A stretch of 64,000 bases of DNA from Oscarella lobularis (Eukaryota > Porifera > Homoscleromorpha > Homosclerophorida > Oscarellidae), in assembly GCF_947507565.1 (NCBI RefSeq), contig NC_089183.1, forward strand, positions 3,162,001-3,226,000, written 5' to 3'. A program made the position numbers and the translations under genes. Each line of letters starts with the position of its first letter. Position 1 is the stretch's first letter. Below the pieces are notes generated by a model, which was given only the letters and a program-made list of their open reading frames with translations, had not been told where the DNA came from and made no database searches. Positions 1-14,012 of the stretch are shown here, piece by piece.

Positions 1-3726
<3,726 letters not shown>

Positions 3727-4850
3727 AGTCTCGTTTTCTCTTTGATATTTTGAGTTTCTTTTTCTTTTTTTGCTATTATTCCATGCTGATTTTTTAGTTT
3801 AAACCAGAAGTTGACAGTTGAAGTTATGGAAGAGTTTTTTTGGAGTTTAATGGTAAAATAATATTTCAGTGCTAGAGTAGCGTTGTTTTCGATTTATGCC
3901 TATTGGCTCATTGATCTTTTTTAGGTGTCACGTGCTTCGAAGCCCCGTCTTTGTTTTCGGCCGCGTTTGCACCGAAAGCGTCTCCAAATCGAAGGTACGG
4001 CGCACTTTTCTGAGTTTAGATGCACCGAGTAACCTTATCGATGCGTTTTAGCTGTCGCGAAGTCCCGTAAAGCGCTGTTTCGGGCATTTTTTCGTCGAAA
4101 CGTCAACAACGGAGTCTCGCATCGCGTCGAAAACAGCATCTCTTGGTCAAATCTGTAAGTCCTGCTGGATAAACGGCGATTCGCGATCAAAAACGAGCCG
4201 AAAAGAGTCGCACGGCTCCCCGCCCCGCCCCGAAACGTCGATCGCCGTTTCTCCCTTATTTCGCTAGTTAGAAGAGATCTAACAGCGCGAAGTGCCTTCG
4301 AAAATGCTAAACTATCATTTGAGACCACTAGAAAGACGATTCGCGATGGAGTCAGTTTAGAGAAAGCGTGAACTATAGCACACGGTTTTTTAGCCATTTG
4401 GCTCACCTCTTCGTTGTCTAATTTTTTGCTATAAAACAACGGGAATGGGTAGTCGGTTTAATCTCGCTGCATCAAATCGACTTCAAACGCTAAATTTCGG
4501 GTAATTTTTGTACATCCCGTTACCGGAAGTAAACCGTAATCAAGGGTAATCGTTCCAAATAATAAATAATAATACCATGTTTTATTTTTTGAGGTTTTCT
4601 CAAGAAGTTGACGAAGAGGTTGACTGCACTGCGGTCCCAACGTCCTCGGCATGACGGAGACATTGTAACTTCCTCATAGTTGCATTGTCTTATAAACTGC
4701 CTGTATGCCTCCTTCTTGGTATGAGGCTTTAGCGTCTAAAAGGCCAGCCGTCTCCTGGGCACGAGCCAAAACTGCCCAAATGGCGTATATCTTCGAATAG
4801 AGGCTGCTATTTGTATTGGCAGTCTCTGCAGGAGAGTGACGCCTACAGAA
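3727..4850. other. Intergenic stretch, no gene recognised
   Basis: This is the 3' flank of the ABTB gene followed by about 1 kb in which I recognise no exon. A minus-strand open frame of 134 codons at 4035-4439 resembles no family I know and has no supporting splice or promoter context. Confidence 0.5.
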
Positions 4851-4853
4851 AAC

Positions 4854-4945
4854 GTGCCTGCTTTTTTAGCAGGCACACATTACTGTGGGGACTGCAGTCT
4901 CAGTCCCGTGCCTTGCCTGCTCTTTCTATAGAGCGGGTGAGGCAC
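4854..4945. repeat. Two neighbouring hairpins
   Basis: GTGCCTGC (4854-4861) and GCAGGCAC (4869-4876) form a perfect 8-bp stem with a 7-nt loop. About 30 bp further on, 4908-4922 and 4931-4945 form a second, imperfect stem whose arms also begin GTGCC and end GGCAC. The shared arm sequence suggests related structures, possibly from a non-autonomous element or a small RNA. Function is unknown. Confidence 0.5.
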
Positions 4946-5302
4946 ACCTGGGGAGGGGAGGGGAGCAAGAGACAATAGAAATGAAGAAATATTTTTATTA
5001 TTTTATATTTTCAATAAAAATTTTGACATGGCTTCCGCAGGTATCACGTGCATGACGCTACACCGCGGCCCTTCTAATGCGCGTGCTTTTGTCTCCATAT
5101 CCTGGAGATCAAAAGCCTGTAACCTAAGTAGATACCATGCAAAATACGTGCAAGCAATATATTTATTGTTTATTGTTCCCTTCTTCAATTGACGTCACAT
5201 CTTCTGTCGGCGGCTGATCATCTGAAAAAGACAAACTGAAAGGACATTGAAAAAATAAAGACCATGAAAACTATAAATCACGGTCAATTTGGACGAAAAA
5301 AC

Positions 5303-5371
5303 CGTGAACTATATAGTTCACGTTCACGGTCAATCTGGGATAAAAAACCATGAACTAACTATAGTTCATGG
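5303..5371. repeat. Pair of short palindromes
   Basis: CGTGAACTATATAGTTCACG (5303-5322) is a perfect palindrome. CCATGAACTA...TAGTTCATGG (5348-5371) is a second, related inverted repeat 26 bp further on. Both contain the GAACTA/TAGTTC core. I see no gene from here to the minisatellite at 5571. Confidence 0.5.
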
Positions 5372-5570
5372 TTCATCCTAACTATTGTAAGACTACGTGG
5401 GCACTGCCGATTATGTGCCGAAGATTTTTTTCTGTATGGGAAGGGGGAGCAAAGCCCTAAGAAACATTTTTGGGATTCGTGGTTACACCTAGTTTATCTT
5501 ATAACCCTGGCCAGTCCTTTACTGAATGAACGCGGCGGCACTGCATACTAAACATTTTTACTAGTATGAG

Positions 5571-6895
5571 TTGAACGTCCAAGCGTTCAAACGTCCAAAC
5601 GTCTAAGTTTGAACGTCTATTACTCTAAGCGTTCAAGCGTTCAAACGTTCATGCGTTCAAACGTCTATGCGTTTGAACGTTCGAACGTCCAAGCGTCCAA
5701 GCGTTCAAACGTCCAAGCGCTCGAACGTTTTTGAACGTCTATGCGTTCAAACGTTCGAACGTTCGAAAGTCCAAACGTCTATGCGTTCAAACGCTCAAAC
5801 GTTCGAACTCCAAGCGTTTGAACGTCCAAGCGTTTGAACGTTCAAACGTCCAAGCGCTCGAACGTTTTTGAACGTCTAAGCGTTCAAACGTCCATGCGTT
5901 CAAACGTCTATGCGTTCGGACGTCCAAACGTCCGAACGTCTAAGTGTTTGAACGTCCAAACGTTCGAACGTCCAAGCGTTCAAACGTCTATGCGTTCAAA
6001 CGTTCCATGCGTTCAAACGTTTGAACGTCCAAGCGTTCGTCCAAGTGTTCAAACGTCCATGCGTTCGAACGTCTATGCGTTCGAACGTCCAAGCGTTCAA
6101 ACGTCTATGCGTTCGAACGTCCAAGCGTTCGGACGTCCAAACGTTCGAACTCCAAGCGTTTGAACGTCCAAGCGTTTGAACGTTCAAACGTCCAAGCGCT
6201 CGAACGTCTATGCGTTCAAACGTCCATGCGTTCGAACGTCTATGCGTTCGAAAGTTTGAACCGTCCAAGCGTTCAAACGTCTATGCGTTCGAACGTCCAC
6301 GCGTTCAAACGCTCAAACGTTCGAACTCCAAGCGTTTGAACGTCCAAGCGTTTGAACGTCCAAACGTCCAATCGCTCGAACGTTTTTGAACGTCTAAGTG
6401 TTCAAACGTCCATGCGTTCAAACGTCTATGCGTTCGGACGTCCAAACGTTCGAACGTCCAAGCGTTCAAACGTCCAAGCGTTCAAACCTCCATGCGTTCG
6501 AACGTCTATGCGTTCGGACGTCCCAAAACGTTCAAACGTCCAAGCGTTCACACGTTCAAACGTTCGAACTCCAAGCGTTTGAACGTCTAAGCGTTTGAAC
6601 GTCCAAGCGTTTGAACGTTCAAACGTCCAAGCGCTCGAACGTCTATGCGTTCAAACGTCCATGCGTTCAAACATCTATGCGTTCAAACGTCTATGCGTTC
6701 AAATGTCTATGCGTTCAAACGTCTATGCGTTCGGACGTCCAAACGTCCAAACGTCCAACGTTCGAACGTCTATGCGTTTGAACGTCCAAGCGTTCAAACG
6801 TCTATGCGTTCGAACGTCCACGCGTTCGGACGTCCAGACGTTCAAACGTTCGAGCGTCCAAGCGTTCGAACGTTCAAACGTCTGAACTTGTGGGG
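5571..6895. repeat. Minisatellite of interleaved palindromic AACGTT / CGTTCAAACG motifs
   Basis: About 1.3 kb of short, irregular units built from GCGTTCAAACGTCC, GCGTTTGAACGTCC and TATGCGTTCGAACG. The core AACGTT and TTCGAA motifs are self-complementary, so both strands read almost the same motif. This explains open frames on both strands with repeated RSNVQTSMRSNVYAFERP-like peptides, which I do not regard as genes. Unit length varies (about 10-16 bp), and blocks such as 5816-6010, 6150-6250 and 6330-6440 recur, so the array grew by segment duplication. Confidence 0.9.
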
Positions 6896-6926
6896 CCAAA
6901 CGTGTATGTATCTACAAGATTAGATG

Positions 6927-7140
6927 GCTGAAAGTGCAATAAGCCTTACTTGGATCAAATTCCCCGCACTTTCAGCTTTCACTTCACCTTTACTGCCTTT
7001 GGCCTTTGATCCGAAGAGCGAGAAGAGCGACGATGTGGTCTCAGTCCAACGGCCTTGGCGATTGCCTTTGTTCTCTGGGTTGTTCTCATGGAAACGAGCA
7101 CGCGTTTGGCGAAGCAATTTCACACGAAGATCTGGGGCCT
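6927..7140 (+). pseudogene. Internally deleted copy of the four-TM gene at 9667-10140
   Basis: GGCTGAAAGTGCAA, TACTTGGATCAAATTCCCCG and CTTTCACTTCACCTTTACTG here match 9591-9670 upstream of and into the four-TM gene. GAGCGAGAAGAGCG plus CAGTCCAACGGCC match its loop. CTCATGGAAACGAGCACGCG matches the end of its second TM segment (about 9880-9910). The sequence between is missing and the frame is not kept, so this is a degenerate partial duplicate about 2.7 kb upstream of the intact gene, in the same orientation. Confidence 0.75.
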
Positions 7141-7315
7141 TCTAGATTCAATAATTTATAGGTAAAGGAGAGCAATGAATGGGGAAATTCAAAACGCTTA
7201 CCTGTGAGAATTCATTATTTCCATCCAGATACAGAAAATTGACCTTCAAGAGAAAACGAGAGAGAAAGTCTACTGATTCGTGAAAAGAGACTCTATACTA
7301 GGATTTCTTACTTGT

Positions 7316-7345
7316 TAATTAATTAATTAATTAATTAATTAATTA
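7316..7345. repeat. (TTAA)n microsatellite
   Basis: A run of about seven TTAA tetramers. Similar short runs lie in an ABTB intron (1541-1563) and at 59781-59806. Confidence 0.9.
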
Positions 7346-7579
7346 AAAATTCTTTTGTTGATTCCTTTTGAGCTGAAAATTTCCAAGTGTTACGTCGGAC
7401 TGAAATCGAATCGTCTAAAATGCAAAAGTGACTCCCTTTCGTAATATTCTAACACGTTTCATACGAATTTCGCTCTCTTTTCGAAACGACTGCCTTTTCC
7501 GCTGAACCGAGACGTTCGAACGCGTCTAGACTTCAAAACTGCATTCGCCTTACAGAAAAAATAGCGTTTTAGGCCTTAC

Positions 7580-7873
7580 TTAGCTCGGAAAGTTCGCTCG
7601 AGGCGCTAGGTAAACCATTCGACGTTCTCCTTCGATTTTCCGAGCGAATGACGAGTTGCGCTCTTCCTTCTCTTCGTATTTATCGTAGACGAAGCCGCGT
7701 TTCGCTCGAATTCGGTCGCGAATGGCCTCGAAACGAACTTCGTACCATCGATCGTTCGATATCACGTGAATCGTACGCCCGTATCTTCGTGCGACGAAAT
7801 GAGCGGCGAAAAACAACGAAAAGACGTACCTAACAGCGATTTCGTTTCGTCGTGGCCACGTTTTCTCCGCCAT
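7580..7873 (-). CDS. Possible small gene, unknown product
   Basis: A minus-strand frame starts at ATG 7873 (MAEKTWPRRNEIAV). It holds a plausible 48-bp GT-AG intron after ...IAVR (donor gtacgt, acceptor gaag), which would join to YGRTIHVISNDRWYEVRF and a charged stretch (DKYEEKEERNSSFARK) before a stop. Codon use (CGN arginine, TCG serine) resembles the real genes nearby. It lies head-to-head with the promoter at about 7980-8055, so a shared promoter is possible. I do not recognise the protein, and exon boundaries further downstream are uncertain. It could be spurious. Confidence 0.3.
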   Translation of the reverse strand: MAEKTWPRRNEIAVRYVFSLFFAAHFVARRYGRTIHVISNDRWYEVRFEAIRDRIRAKRGFVYDKYEEKEERNSSFARKIEGERRMVYLAPRANFPS

Positions 7874-7979
7874 CTTGCTCGATGTAGGTGCGATATGTGT
7901 CGCCTCTAACCGAAATCGTTATGCAATATTTCGTCAGACCGGAATCGAAACCGGTTTGCCTTTTGACACCTTCTTTCCA

Positions 7980-8055
7980 AAGAGCCAATGAGCACGAAGA
8001 GCGGAAACCAGCAAGCCAATCAGAGCGATGGGCGGGGTCATAGTATATAAGGAGC
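7980..8055 (+). promoter_or_regulatory. CCAAT/TATA promoter
   Basis: Two CCAAT boxes (GAGCCAATGAGC near 7982 and AAGCCAATCAGAGC near 8013), a GC-rich GGGCGGGGTC and a TATA box (GTATATAAGG, about 8043) sit in the usual order and spacing for transcription to the right, starting near 8070. The same CCAAT boxes could serve the minus-strand gene starting at 7873. Confidence 0.65.
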
Positions 8056-8344
8056 ACGCGCCCCCAATTTCCTTCAGTTGCGGCAGAGGGTGGATGGGTC
8101 GCGGAGCAATCTGCGTCTCGTCCTTGACGGATCGACCCGGGAGCTTTGGCAAAAGGCAAGTCTGGATAGTTGACTCGGCGTGGCCCACGGTATAATGCCG
8201 TGCCGGAGCCTGTAGGCAGGGCAATGGGGGGCTTCGGCCTCGGTCTACGCACTGGGATTCGCGATTACTGCGGTCTTATTGTCGCTAATGGGCACGACTC
8301 ACGTTAGGCTCGAGTGAGAAACGGCTCAGAGGGGGTGTTCAACC

Positions 8345-8851
8345 ATGGCCTGGTTGCCGGCACTTTTCTCACCCGACAGCACGATTAGACCAAAGATAAT
8401 CCGACCCAGGAGACTTCGATTCCGGCATGCACTGTCTTTACTGTCGACTCCTACAAACGGTGGTCGGCCGCTCTCCACTTCCAGTAGCCCCGGTTCTTCT
8501 CAGGAACACATACCGAAGGGTTTTGGTACCACCGCGCCGGGGGACTACGGTATTAGGGGCCGTCTCTCATCCAGGCGGGTACCGGTGGGGTGGCTGATGA
8601 CGTCGTGGCTCGCCCGACACTTTTTGGAACGGGTGGCCATTGCTTTTGCGGTGGCTGCCTTGGGCTACGAAGCGTCCGAACCTCCGCGCGGTGTAGCCTG
8701 GATAGCGCGAATACGGACGCAGCAAAAAGGTACGTACAACGATTTTTTGACAGATACTAATTTTTTTTCTTTTTTTCTAGGTGGAAGCGTGGACGAGAGA
8801 GCTCAAGAAATCGAAGACGGAACGACAGAGAGCGATATTTTTTGTTTTTAG
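8345..8851 (+). CDS. Two-exon gene of unknown function driven by the CCAAT/TATA promoter
   Basis: ATG 8345 is in good Kozak context (accATGG). Exon 1 runs to 8729 (AAAG/gtacgt), a 51-bp intron ends in a long pyrimidine tract and tag at 8780, and exon 2 begins GGSVDERAQEIEDG. The predicted 151-residue protein is Arg/Ser/Pro-rich, with a moderately hydrophobic stretch near AIAFAVAALGY. It matches no family I recognise. A polyadenylation signal AATAAA lies at about 9105. The leader from 8070 to 8344 is long and GC-rich with hairpins (for example CACGG...CCGTG near 8190), so the transcript might instead be a non-coding RNA. Confidence 0.4.
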   Translation: MAWLPALFSPDSTIRPKIIRPRRLRFRHALSLLSTPTNGGRPLSTSSSPGSSQEHIPKGFGTTAPGDYGIRGRLSSRRVPVGWLMTSWLARHFLERVAIAFAVAALGYEASEPPRGVAWIARIRTQQKGTYNDFLTDTNFFSFFLGGSVDERAQEIEDGTTESDIFCF

Positions 8852-9030
8852 ATCGAAATGTGGACGAGAAGGCTCAAGAAACGAAGATGGAACGACAGAG
8901 ACGAATTTTTCTTCTTTTTTTCGGCGGAAACGTGAACGAAAGAGCTCAAGAAATCGACGACAGAACGACGGGATGTTTTTTAGGTGGAAATATGGACGAG
9001 AAAGCTCAAGAAAACGAAGACGAAACGATC
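8781..9030 (+). repeat. Tandem ~65-bp repeat, each unit starting after a splice-acceptor-like T-tract
   Basis: Four diverged units begin near 8781, 8852, 8922 and 8982, each with GTGGAAnnGTGGACGAGA-GCTCAAGAAA-CGAAGACGGAACGA. Each is preceded by a poly-T tract, mostly ending in TTTTTAG. The first boundary is the predicted exon-2 acceptor of the gene at 8345, so the others could be alternative acceptors. Encoded unit in one frame: VDERAQEIEDGTTE. Confidence 0.75.
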
Positions 9031-9666
9031 AAATCGAAGAAGGAACGATTGGAAGGAGTTTGCGAGCGATCGAGCGCATGCAACGTTTTTTCTTTTTTGT
9101 ATGAAATAAAACTGTTGTAAGACTCTATGGTAATGGCTCGTCAGCGCTGTTTCTCGAAGCAAACGCGATGGCAGTTCGATTTTATCGCTCCGCGTCGGTG
9201 TCTCCAAACCCGGATTAACAGCGACGCGACGAAGTGCCTCTTGTCTCAAAAGAAAGGCGGAAGAGAGTGATAGACTTAACGCGAGGAATGCTTCTTATTA
9301 TTTATTCATCCATTTGTCCAAACAAGGCTCGTCCATGCAGCCCAAACAGATCGCTCTCAAGTCTACGTACAGTACGTCACATGTAGGAAGAAAGAGAAGA
9401 CAAAGACATTTCAAGGTGGACGATTTCCTGGCCCCATGGTGCAGTGGCAGCTCGACGACTAAGCTGCAGCTGGAGAAACGAACTCGAATAAGGAGAGAGA
9501 GAGCCAAGAGCATTTCCTACGAATCCCTGGGGCCGAACTATTATTAGAAGTCGTGGGTATTGCCGATTATTTAAATGTACTCGATGAGTTGCCGAAAGTG
9601 CAAGACGCCTCCTTGGCTCAAATCCCCCGCACCCATGCCACCTTGAGCAGCTTTCACTTTACCCTT

Positions 9667-10140
9667 ATGGCTCCTTCGCCGAGGTCTCTCTGCGTCGCCG
9701 TCCTCGCCTTTCTCACCGTCTCTACGCTGATCAGCACAGGCATCGTCGAATGGCTCATCTCCACAAGACAGAAAAAGAGCGAGGAGAGGGAGGAAGTGGC
9801 TCTCAGTTCAACGGCCTCTTTCGTCGGAGCGTGCTTTCACTTTAGCTTGGCAATCGCCTTCGTTCTCTGGCTTATTCTCATGGAAACGAGCGCGCGTTTA
9901 ACGAAGAAATTTCAAAAGAACCACTGCCTAATCCTCACTATTTCGTTTCTAACGATTCCAATCAACGTCGTGGTAACAATGACGACGAATATCATAAGTT
10001 TCTACCGCGGCGACGAGAACGCCTTAGCAATAATAGCCCTATTATTGGGAATCCTAGCTAGCGCCGGGGAAATCTCGTACAAAGTGAAAAAGAAAGAGGG
10101 AGACACGTGGAATCGCGACGTACAAGTCAGCCCTGTATAG
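9667..10140 (+). CDS. Small four-transmembrane protein, unknown function
   Basis: An intronless frame of 157 residues from ATG 9667; the open frame extends upstream only to non-ATG codons. Four hydrophobic segments are clear: SLCVAVLAFLTVSTLIS (about 7-24), a second ending IAFVLWLILMET (about 52-74), a third containing LILTISFLTIPINVVVTM (about 84-108), and NALAIIALLLGILASAGE (about 117-135). The loops and C-tail are charged (RQKKSEEREE, KVKKKEGDTW). The length and layout resemble small tetraspan membrane proteins, but I see no family-defining motif. A decayed, internally deleted copy lies at 6927-7140. Confidence 0.6.
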   Translation: MAPSPRSLCVAVLAFLTVSTLISTGIVEWLISTRQKKSEEREEVALSSTASFVGACFHFSLAIAFVLWLILMETSARLTKKFQKNHCLILTISFLTIPINVVVTMTTNIISFYRGDENALAIIALLLGILASAGEISYKVKKKEGDTWNRDVQVSPV

Positions 10141-10410
10141 GACTAAGTATCTAGCGTGAGACCCATCATGTATCGGTTTTGTAAACGTAGTCGCATGCAG
10201 TTTTTATCCGCTTGAGGTTCAGTTAGTCAGCTCTGTGCTAATGTAACGTCATTGCGCAAAAATATATAGGGAAACCCTAATGCTAATCCTATGATGTGAC
10301 GACTCTATAGAAGGGAGAGAAGCTCTACGCGTAACTCTTGGTGCCACAATAAACCAAAAACAAGACAACGAAAAATAAGGAACTCGTGGCGTGTGGGTGC
10401 GCGCGCTCTA

Positions 10411-10431
10411 CCCCCCCCCCCCCCCCCCCCC
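10411..10431 (+). repeat. Poly-C homopolymer
   Basis: 21 consecutive C residues just downstream of the cytochrome b5 reductase stop codon. The exact length is likely to be unreliable in an assembly. Confidence 0.95.
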
Positions 10432-10452
10432 TCCAAAAAAATTGTCGCAGCT

Positions 10453-11851
10453 TCAAAAAGCGAAGTGCATTTGTGGCGTGAAGCCGAGTTTCTCCAAATT
10501 GGGAAGACACGCGTATTTGATCATGGGCGGCGGACCGCACATGAGAATCTGCGTGGACGCGCCGGCGGGGGGCAGGTGCTCGCGAATCATTTCCTCACTC
10601 ACGAAACCCGAACTGTATTTCCAATCTGGAGGGACGGGGGGAGGGGACAGCGATTGCGTCACAAGGGCTGGGATCCCCAGGGAATATATTAATTATTTGT
10701 CTTACCTTCGGGTGGACGATCTAGGGTGTACCAAAGCTTGAAGTTTGGATTATCTGCTGCTATTTTTTCTAGTTCGGGGCGAAGGAGAATGTCGTCTTCT
10801 GTCTATGGTATACATTATTGGTCGGAGGGTATTTATATATTTATTTATTTATACCTGATTGGCAAATATGAGTGACATCTCTGTTTTATCGTATGGGTCT
10901 TTTAGAATTGCTTGGACGATTTGAAGCATTGGGGTAATGCCTTGCGCACGAAAATATTGTCTAATGATAAATAATGTATTATTATTAAATACCGGAGCCT
11001 CCAGCTATCATTCCAATGTGAGTGCATTGTCGCGATTCTTCCTTTTTGCCTTCCTTGATGTGCATTTTGCCTTGGTGAAGAGAACACGTGTCTCTGTCTC
11101 TCTCTCTCTTATTAATTATTTCTTACCTTTGCCCAGATAGGTCAGATGACCTGATGGCCCACGCACATCAATTGTATCCCCAATTTCAAGGGATTCCAAG
11201 TGCTGAGTCATTTTACCGCCATCAGGAAAACGCGGATGAACATTGGCAAAATAGACCTAAAATAAATAATTAAATACATCACATGACCCATAAAGTATCC
11301 ATAGCTACCTTGATGACTAAATCAAAGTAGCCAATTTCATCGTCCGAGGTCACGGGGGTATATGGACGAATGACGAGATCGTCTTTGATACGGGCGCTCA
11401 AGTACATGTGTTTCCCTGAGAGAAATTATTTCATGAATGAATGCATGGGGTCCCCCCCCCTTCCCTCTTCGAAGACTCACCGATTGGCAAGCCGAGAATC
11501 ATGTCCGATCGCGGGAGAGCGAAGCGGAAGCGTCGCGTGTCGTGACTCACGATCTACGTGCGAAAAATTTCGACGTGGCTCTACTCTCACGTGGTTTTGT
11601 CTCGTTTCGCGTTCTCTTTCGGTTACCTCCTTTTCGATTAGCTTCATTGGGATCTTCTTTGTTGGATCCAAGCATTTTTCGTGTTTCGGTGGCGTTGGAG
11701 ACCCCGCTTTGCCTGTCGTTCCCCAGAACGTTCGGTAGATGATGTAAATAACGACGGGAGCGATTGCCGCCACGACTAGACCAATCTAAAATGCAGATAG
11801 TGTTAGAGAGACGACGTAATCGGCGAGCGAAAACGTCCTTTGGCTTACCAT
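10453..11851 (-). CDS. CYB5R: NADH-cytochrome b5 reductase
   Basis: Nine coding exons. The start codon is the last three bases of exon 1 (11851-11849), so an intron follows the ATG directly. Exon 2 (11785-11627) encodes a membrane anchor ([17 protein letters not shown]) and ends LIEKE. It joins [14 protein letters not shown] (11553-11481). Then come the FAD-binding motif [11 protein letters not shown] (11415-11309), [26 protein letters not shown] (11256-11127), the NADH-binding [14 protein letters not shown] (11070-10993 joined to 10940-10855), [11 protein letters not shown] (10802-10706) and the C-terminal [22 protein letters not shown] (10625-10453). The order and motifs match animal CYB5R1-3 along the whole length. 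It transfers electrons from NADH to cytochrome b5 at ER/mitochondrial membranes (family knowledge). Confidence 0.97.
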
Positions 11852-12086
11852 TTCGCGATCAGCGCACGTCGGCTATGACGTCAAATAATCCCGGACATCA
11901 ACGCAATGACGGCGAAAAACTCCAAGAAAAATTATTCACATACATAGAAAACTAAAAAATGCAAGTTAAAATCATATCAAATGAAATAGTTATTAGTAGC
12001 CAATAAAAAACCAAAAACAAGGAACAAGAACGAGTGCAATACAAAATTCTAACAAAACGCCATTCAAACTTCATATCAAATGAAAT

Positions 12087-13830
12087 TTATTTTTTGGGAA
12101 AAGTATAGCCTTCCTTTTGCAAGTTTTCATATAGACGGCCACCAAGGCGAATAAACAAGCAAGCACAAATTATTTGCTTACGCACATTTTCTGAGTCTCC
12201 GTGTTCGCTTCTGTACTCTTCCACAACGTTTCTGCAATTCGTTACTCCTTTTGACTGAGATCTTTAAGCTTTGCCCAGTCACGCTTTAGACAGTCTCCAA
12301 GATCTTGCAGTTTGGTGAAACAGGTCTCGCTTACAATTCGAGCAAATACGTTCCAATTGGCCTCATAAACTGACGTGCTATGAGGCATAATCAGTATAAG
12401 GCATGTATTATGATGAAAGTGCAGTCACATACGGGTGATCAGTAGCTTCTGCTTGACCCCTGCCCCTCATGAAGTTAAACTTTCTCCTTCGTTTCTCCAC
12501 TTTTCTTCTGAGTAAATTCAAAAAAGACATAGTTATAATTTCTCCAAAGAATAACAGCATATCTCTATTATAATACTCGATAAAATGCAGTGGGATCATC
12601 GTGTCCCTCAGTGACAGTAGTTCTTTTCTAAAAATACGGTTTAGTATCTAATAATAAACGTAACTTCACTATTACTGTAGCTCAGATATTTCAAGCAGGT
12701 GAGATGCATTTTTAGAGCTAAATGAAAAATAGAGATAATCTATTAATTAATAATGAAAGGAACAAAACAAATAAATAAGTGTCTCTAATACAGAATTTAT
12801 TATTCAATGAACATAACCCCTCTCTTACTTTAGCACAGATATTTTACGTTCAGCAGATGCGAGTTCAGATCTAAATTAAAAAGAGAGATAATCTACTAAC
12901 AAAACAAATAACAATGTCTCTAATACACAATTTATTATTCAATGATAACATAACCCCTCTCTTACTTTAGCGCAGATACTTCACTTTGAGAAGACTTGTA
13001 CATTTCTTTTAAAGAATCGCGTTCAGATCTAAATTAAAAATAGAGATAATCTACTAACAAAACAAATAGCGATGTCTCTAATACACAATTTATTATTCAA
13101 TGATAACATAACCCTTCTATTACATTAGCACAGATATTATCTCTTGAGCATTTAACAATGCGTCCCTAATACACAATTTATTATTCAATGATAACATAAC
13201 CACTGTATTACCTTAGCGCAGATTCTCCTCTGAGTCCTCTCTCTTGATGATATGTGACTTCAGATCTAAATTAAAAGAGAGATATCTATTAATAATTTGT
13301 TAATAATGTAAGGAACAAAACGAATAACATATGTACAATTTACTCGCAAGCCAGGCTCTCAATCCGTGTAGGGCACGTGAGCGCGTCCACTTCTCGGAGA
13401 GCCTGGCTTGCTAGCCCTTCTACGACGATAGGAAGTACTTAAATCATCACTGATAGGACGTCAAACAAAACTATTTTAATTAGCCGAGGTTTAGATTCGT
13501 GCACTCTTTGCGGGGAGAGAAATTGGACATCAAACAGTTGAAACTCCTTCTCGGAGTGATTACGTCCTTCGATGATTGCGCAAGATGAACCCAGTGGGTT
13601 CGGGCCGGATATCCCTGGTTCGGGTTCATTCCGCAACTTGTTACCTCAGACGGATCTCATGTTCAGCTGCTTTGCTTTGGAAAAGTGAATAACTTCGCCT
13701 GATGTTAAGATTAGGAATGAAATTGGATTGAATGTGTATTCCCTACTTTAGGGCAGTTTCATTTCTCCTGCAAGACTTGTGAAGCCACTGTAAAAAACGC
13801 CTCATCAAACGTTCAGAAATAGTCTCCTTT
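12087..13830 (-). pseudogene. Diverged coiled-coil + DEATH-domain paralogue, 5'-truncated
   Basis: The downstream end (12370-12087) encodes a DEATH domain related to those at 15487, 18646 and 19976. It has WNVFARIVSETCFTKLQDLG, then after one frame break EEYRSEHGDSENVRKQII and LGGRLYENLQKEGYTF. Upstream (12600-13300) are at least four tandem ~130-bp units. Each holds a microexon between TTTAG and GTAAG signals, starting SE- and ending -SALK (for example SELASAERKISVLK), of coiled-coil character. More coiled-coil exons lie at 13650-13820. No N-terminal CARD or Kelch exon is found, and 13320-13640 is interrupted by a hairpin insertion. It may be the decayed end of the neighbouring gene at 14172-15383. 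Confidence 0.6.
13347..13410. repeat. Perfect 14-bp inverted repeat around a 36-nt loop
   Basis: CAAGCCAGGCTCTC (13347-13360) and GAGAGCCTGGCTTG (13397-13410) are exact reverse complements. It interrupts the coiled-coil exon series of the paralogue at 12087-13830. It could be a small MITE-like insertion or an RNA hairpin. Confidence 0.7.
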
Positions 13831-14012
13831 CTGCGGAAGGAAAGACCCACCGTCATTTTGAGGCTAGCGGCAATAGCCCGCAATGAGTATTAGACTCATA
13901 CAGCGTGCAAGCAGTATGTATATATAGTCTAGAACGCCCGGACTGTACGTTTCACGTGGCACGCAGCGGACCCACGCTTCGTTTTCTTTTTGCCAATGCT
14001 CCTCAATAAGGC

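Noticed and set aside
4035-4439. 134-codon minus-strand frame
   Set aside because: No recognisable domain or splice context; probably chance in a GC-rich flank.
5834-6885. RSNVQTSMRSNV-type open frames on both strands
   Set aside because: Product of the palindromic minisatellite; no splice, promoter or family support.
7080-7165. Exon KAPDLRVKLLRQTRARFHEN of a minus-strand gene
   Set aside because: This sequence is the antisense of the four-TM gene duplicate, so its open frame is not independent evidence.
8070-8730. Structured non-coding RNA (rRNA, SRP or RNase P RNA)
   Set aside because: No conserved core of these RNAs found. A pol II-type promoter, an intron and a poly-A signal fit an mRNA better, though this is not settled.
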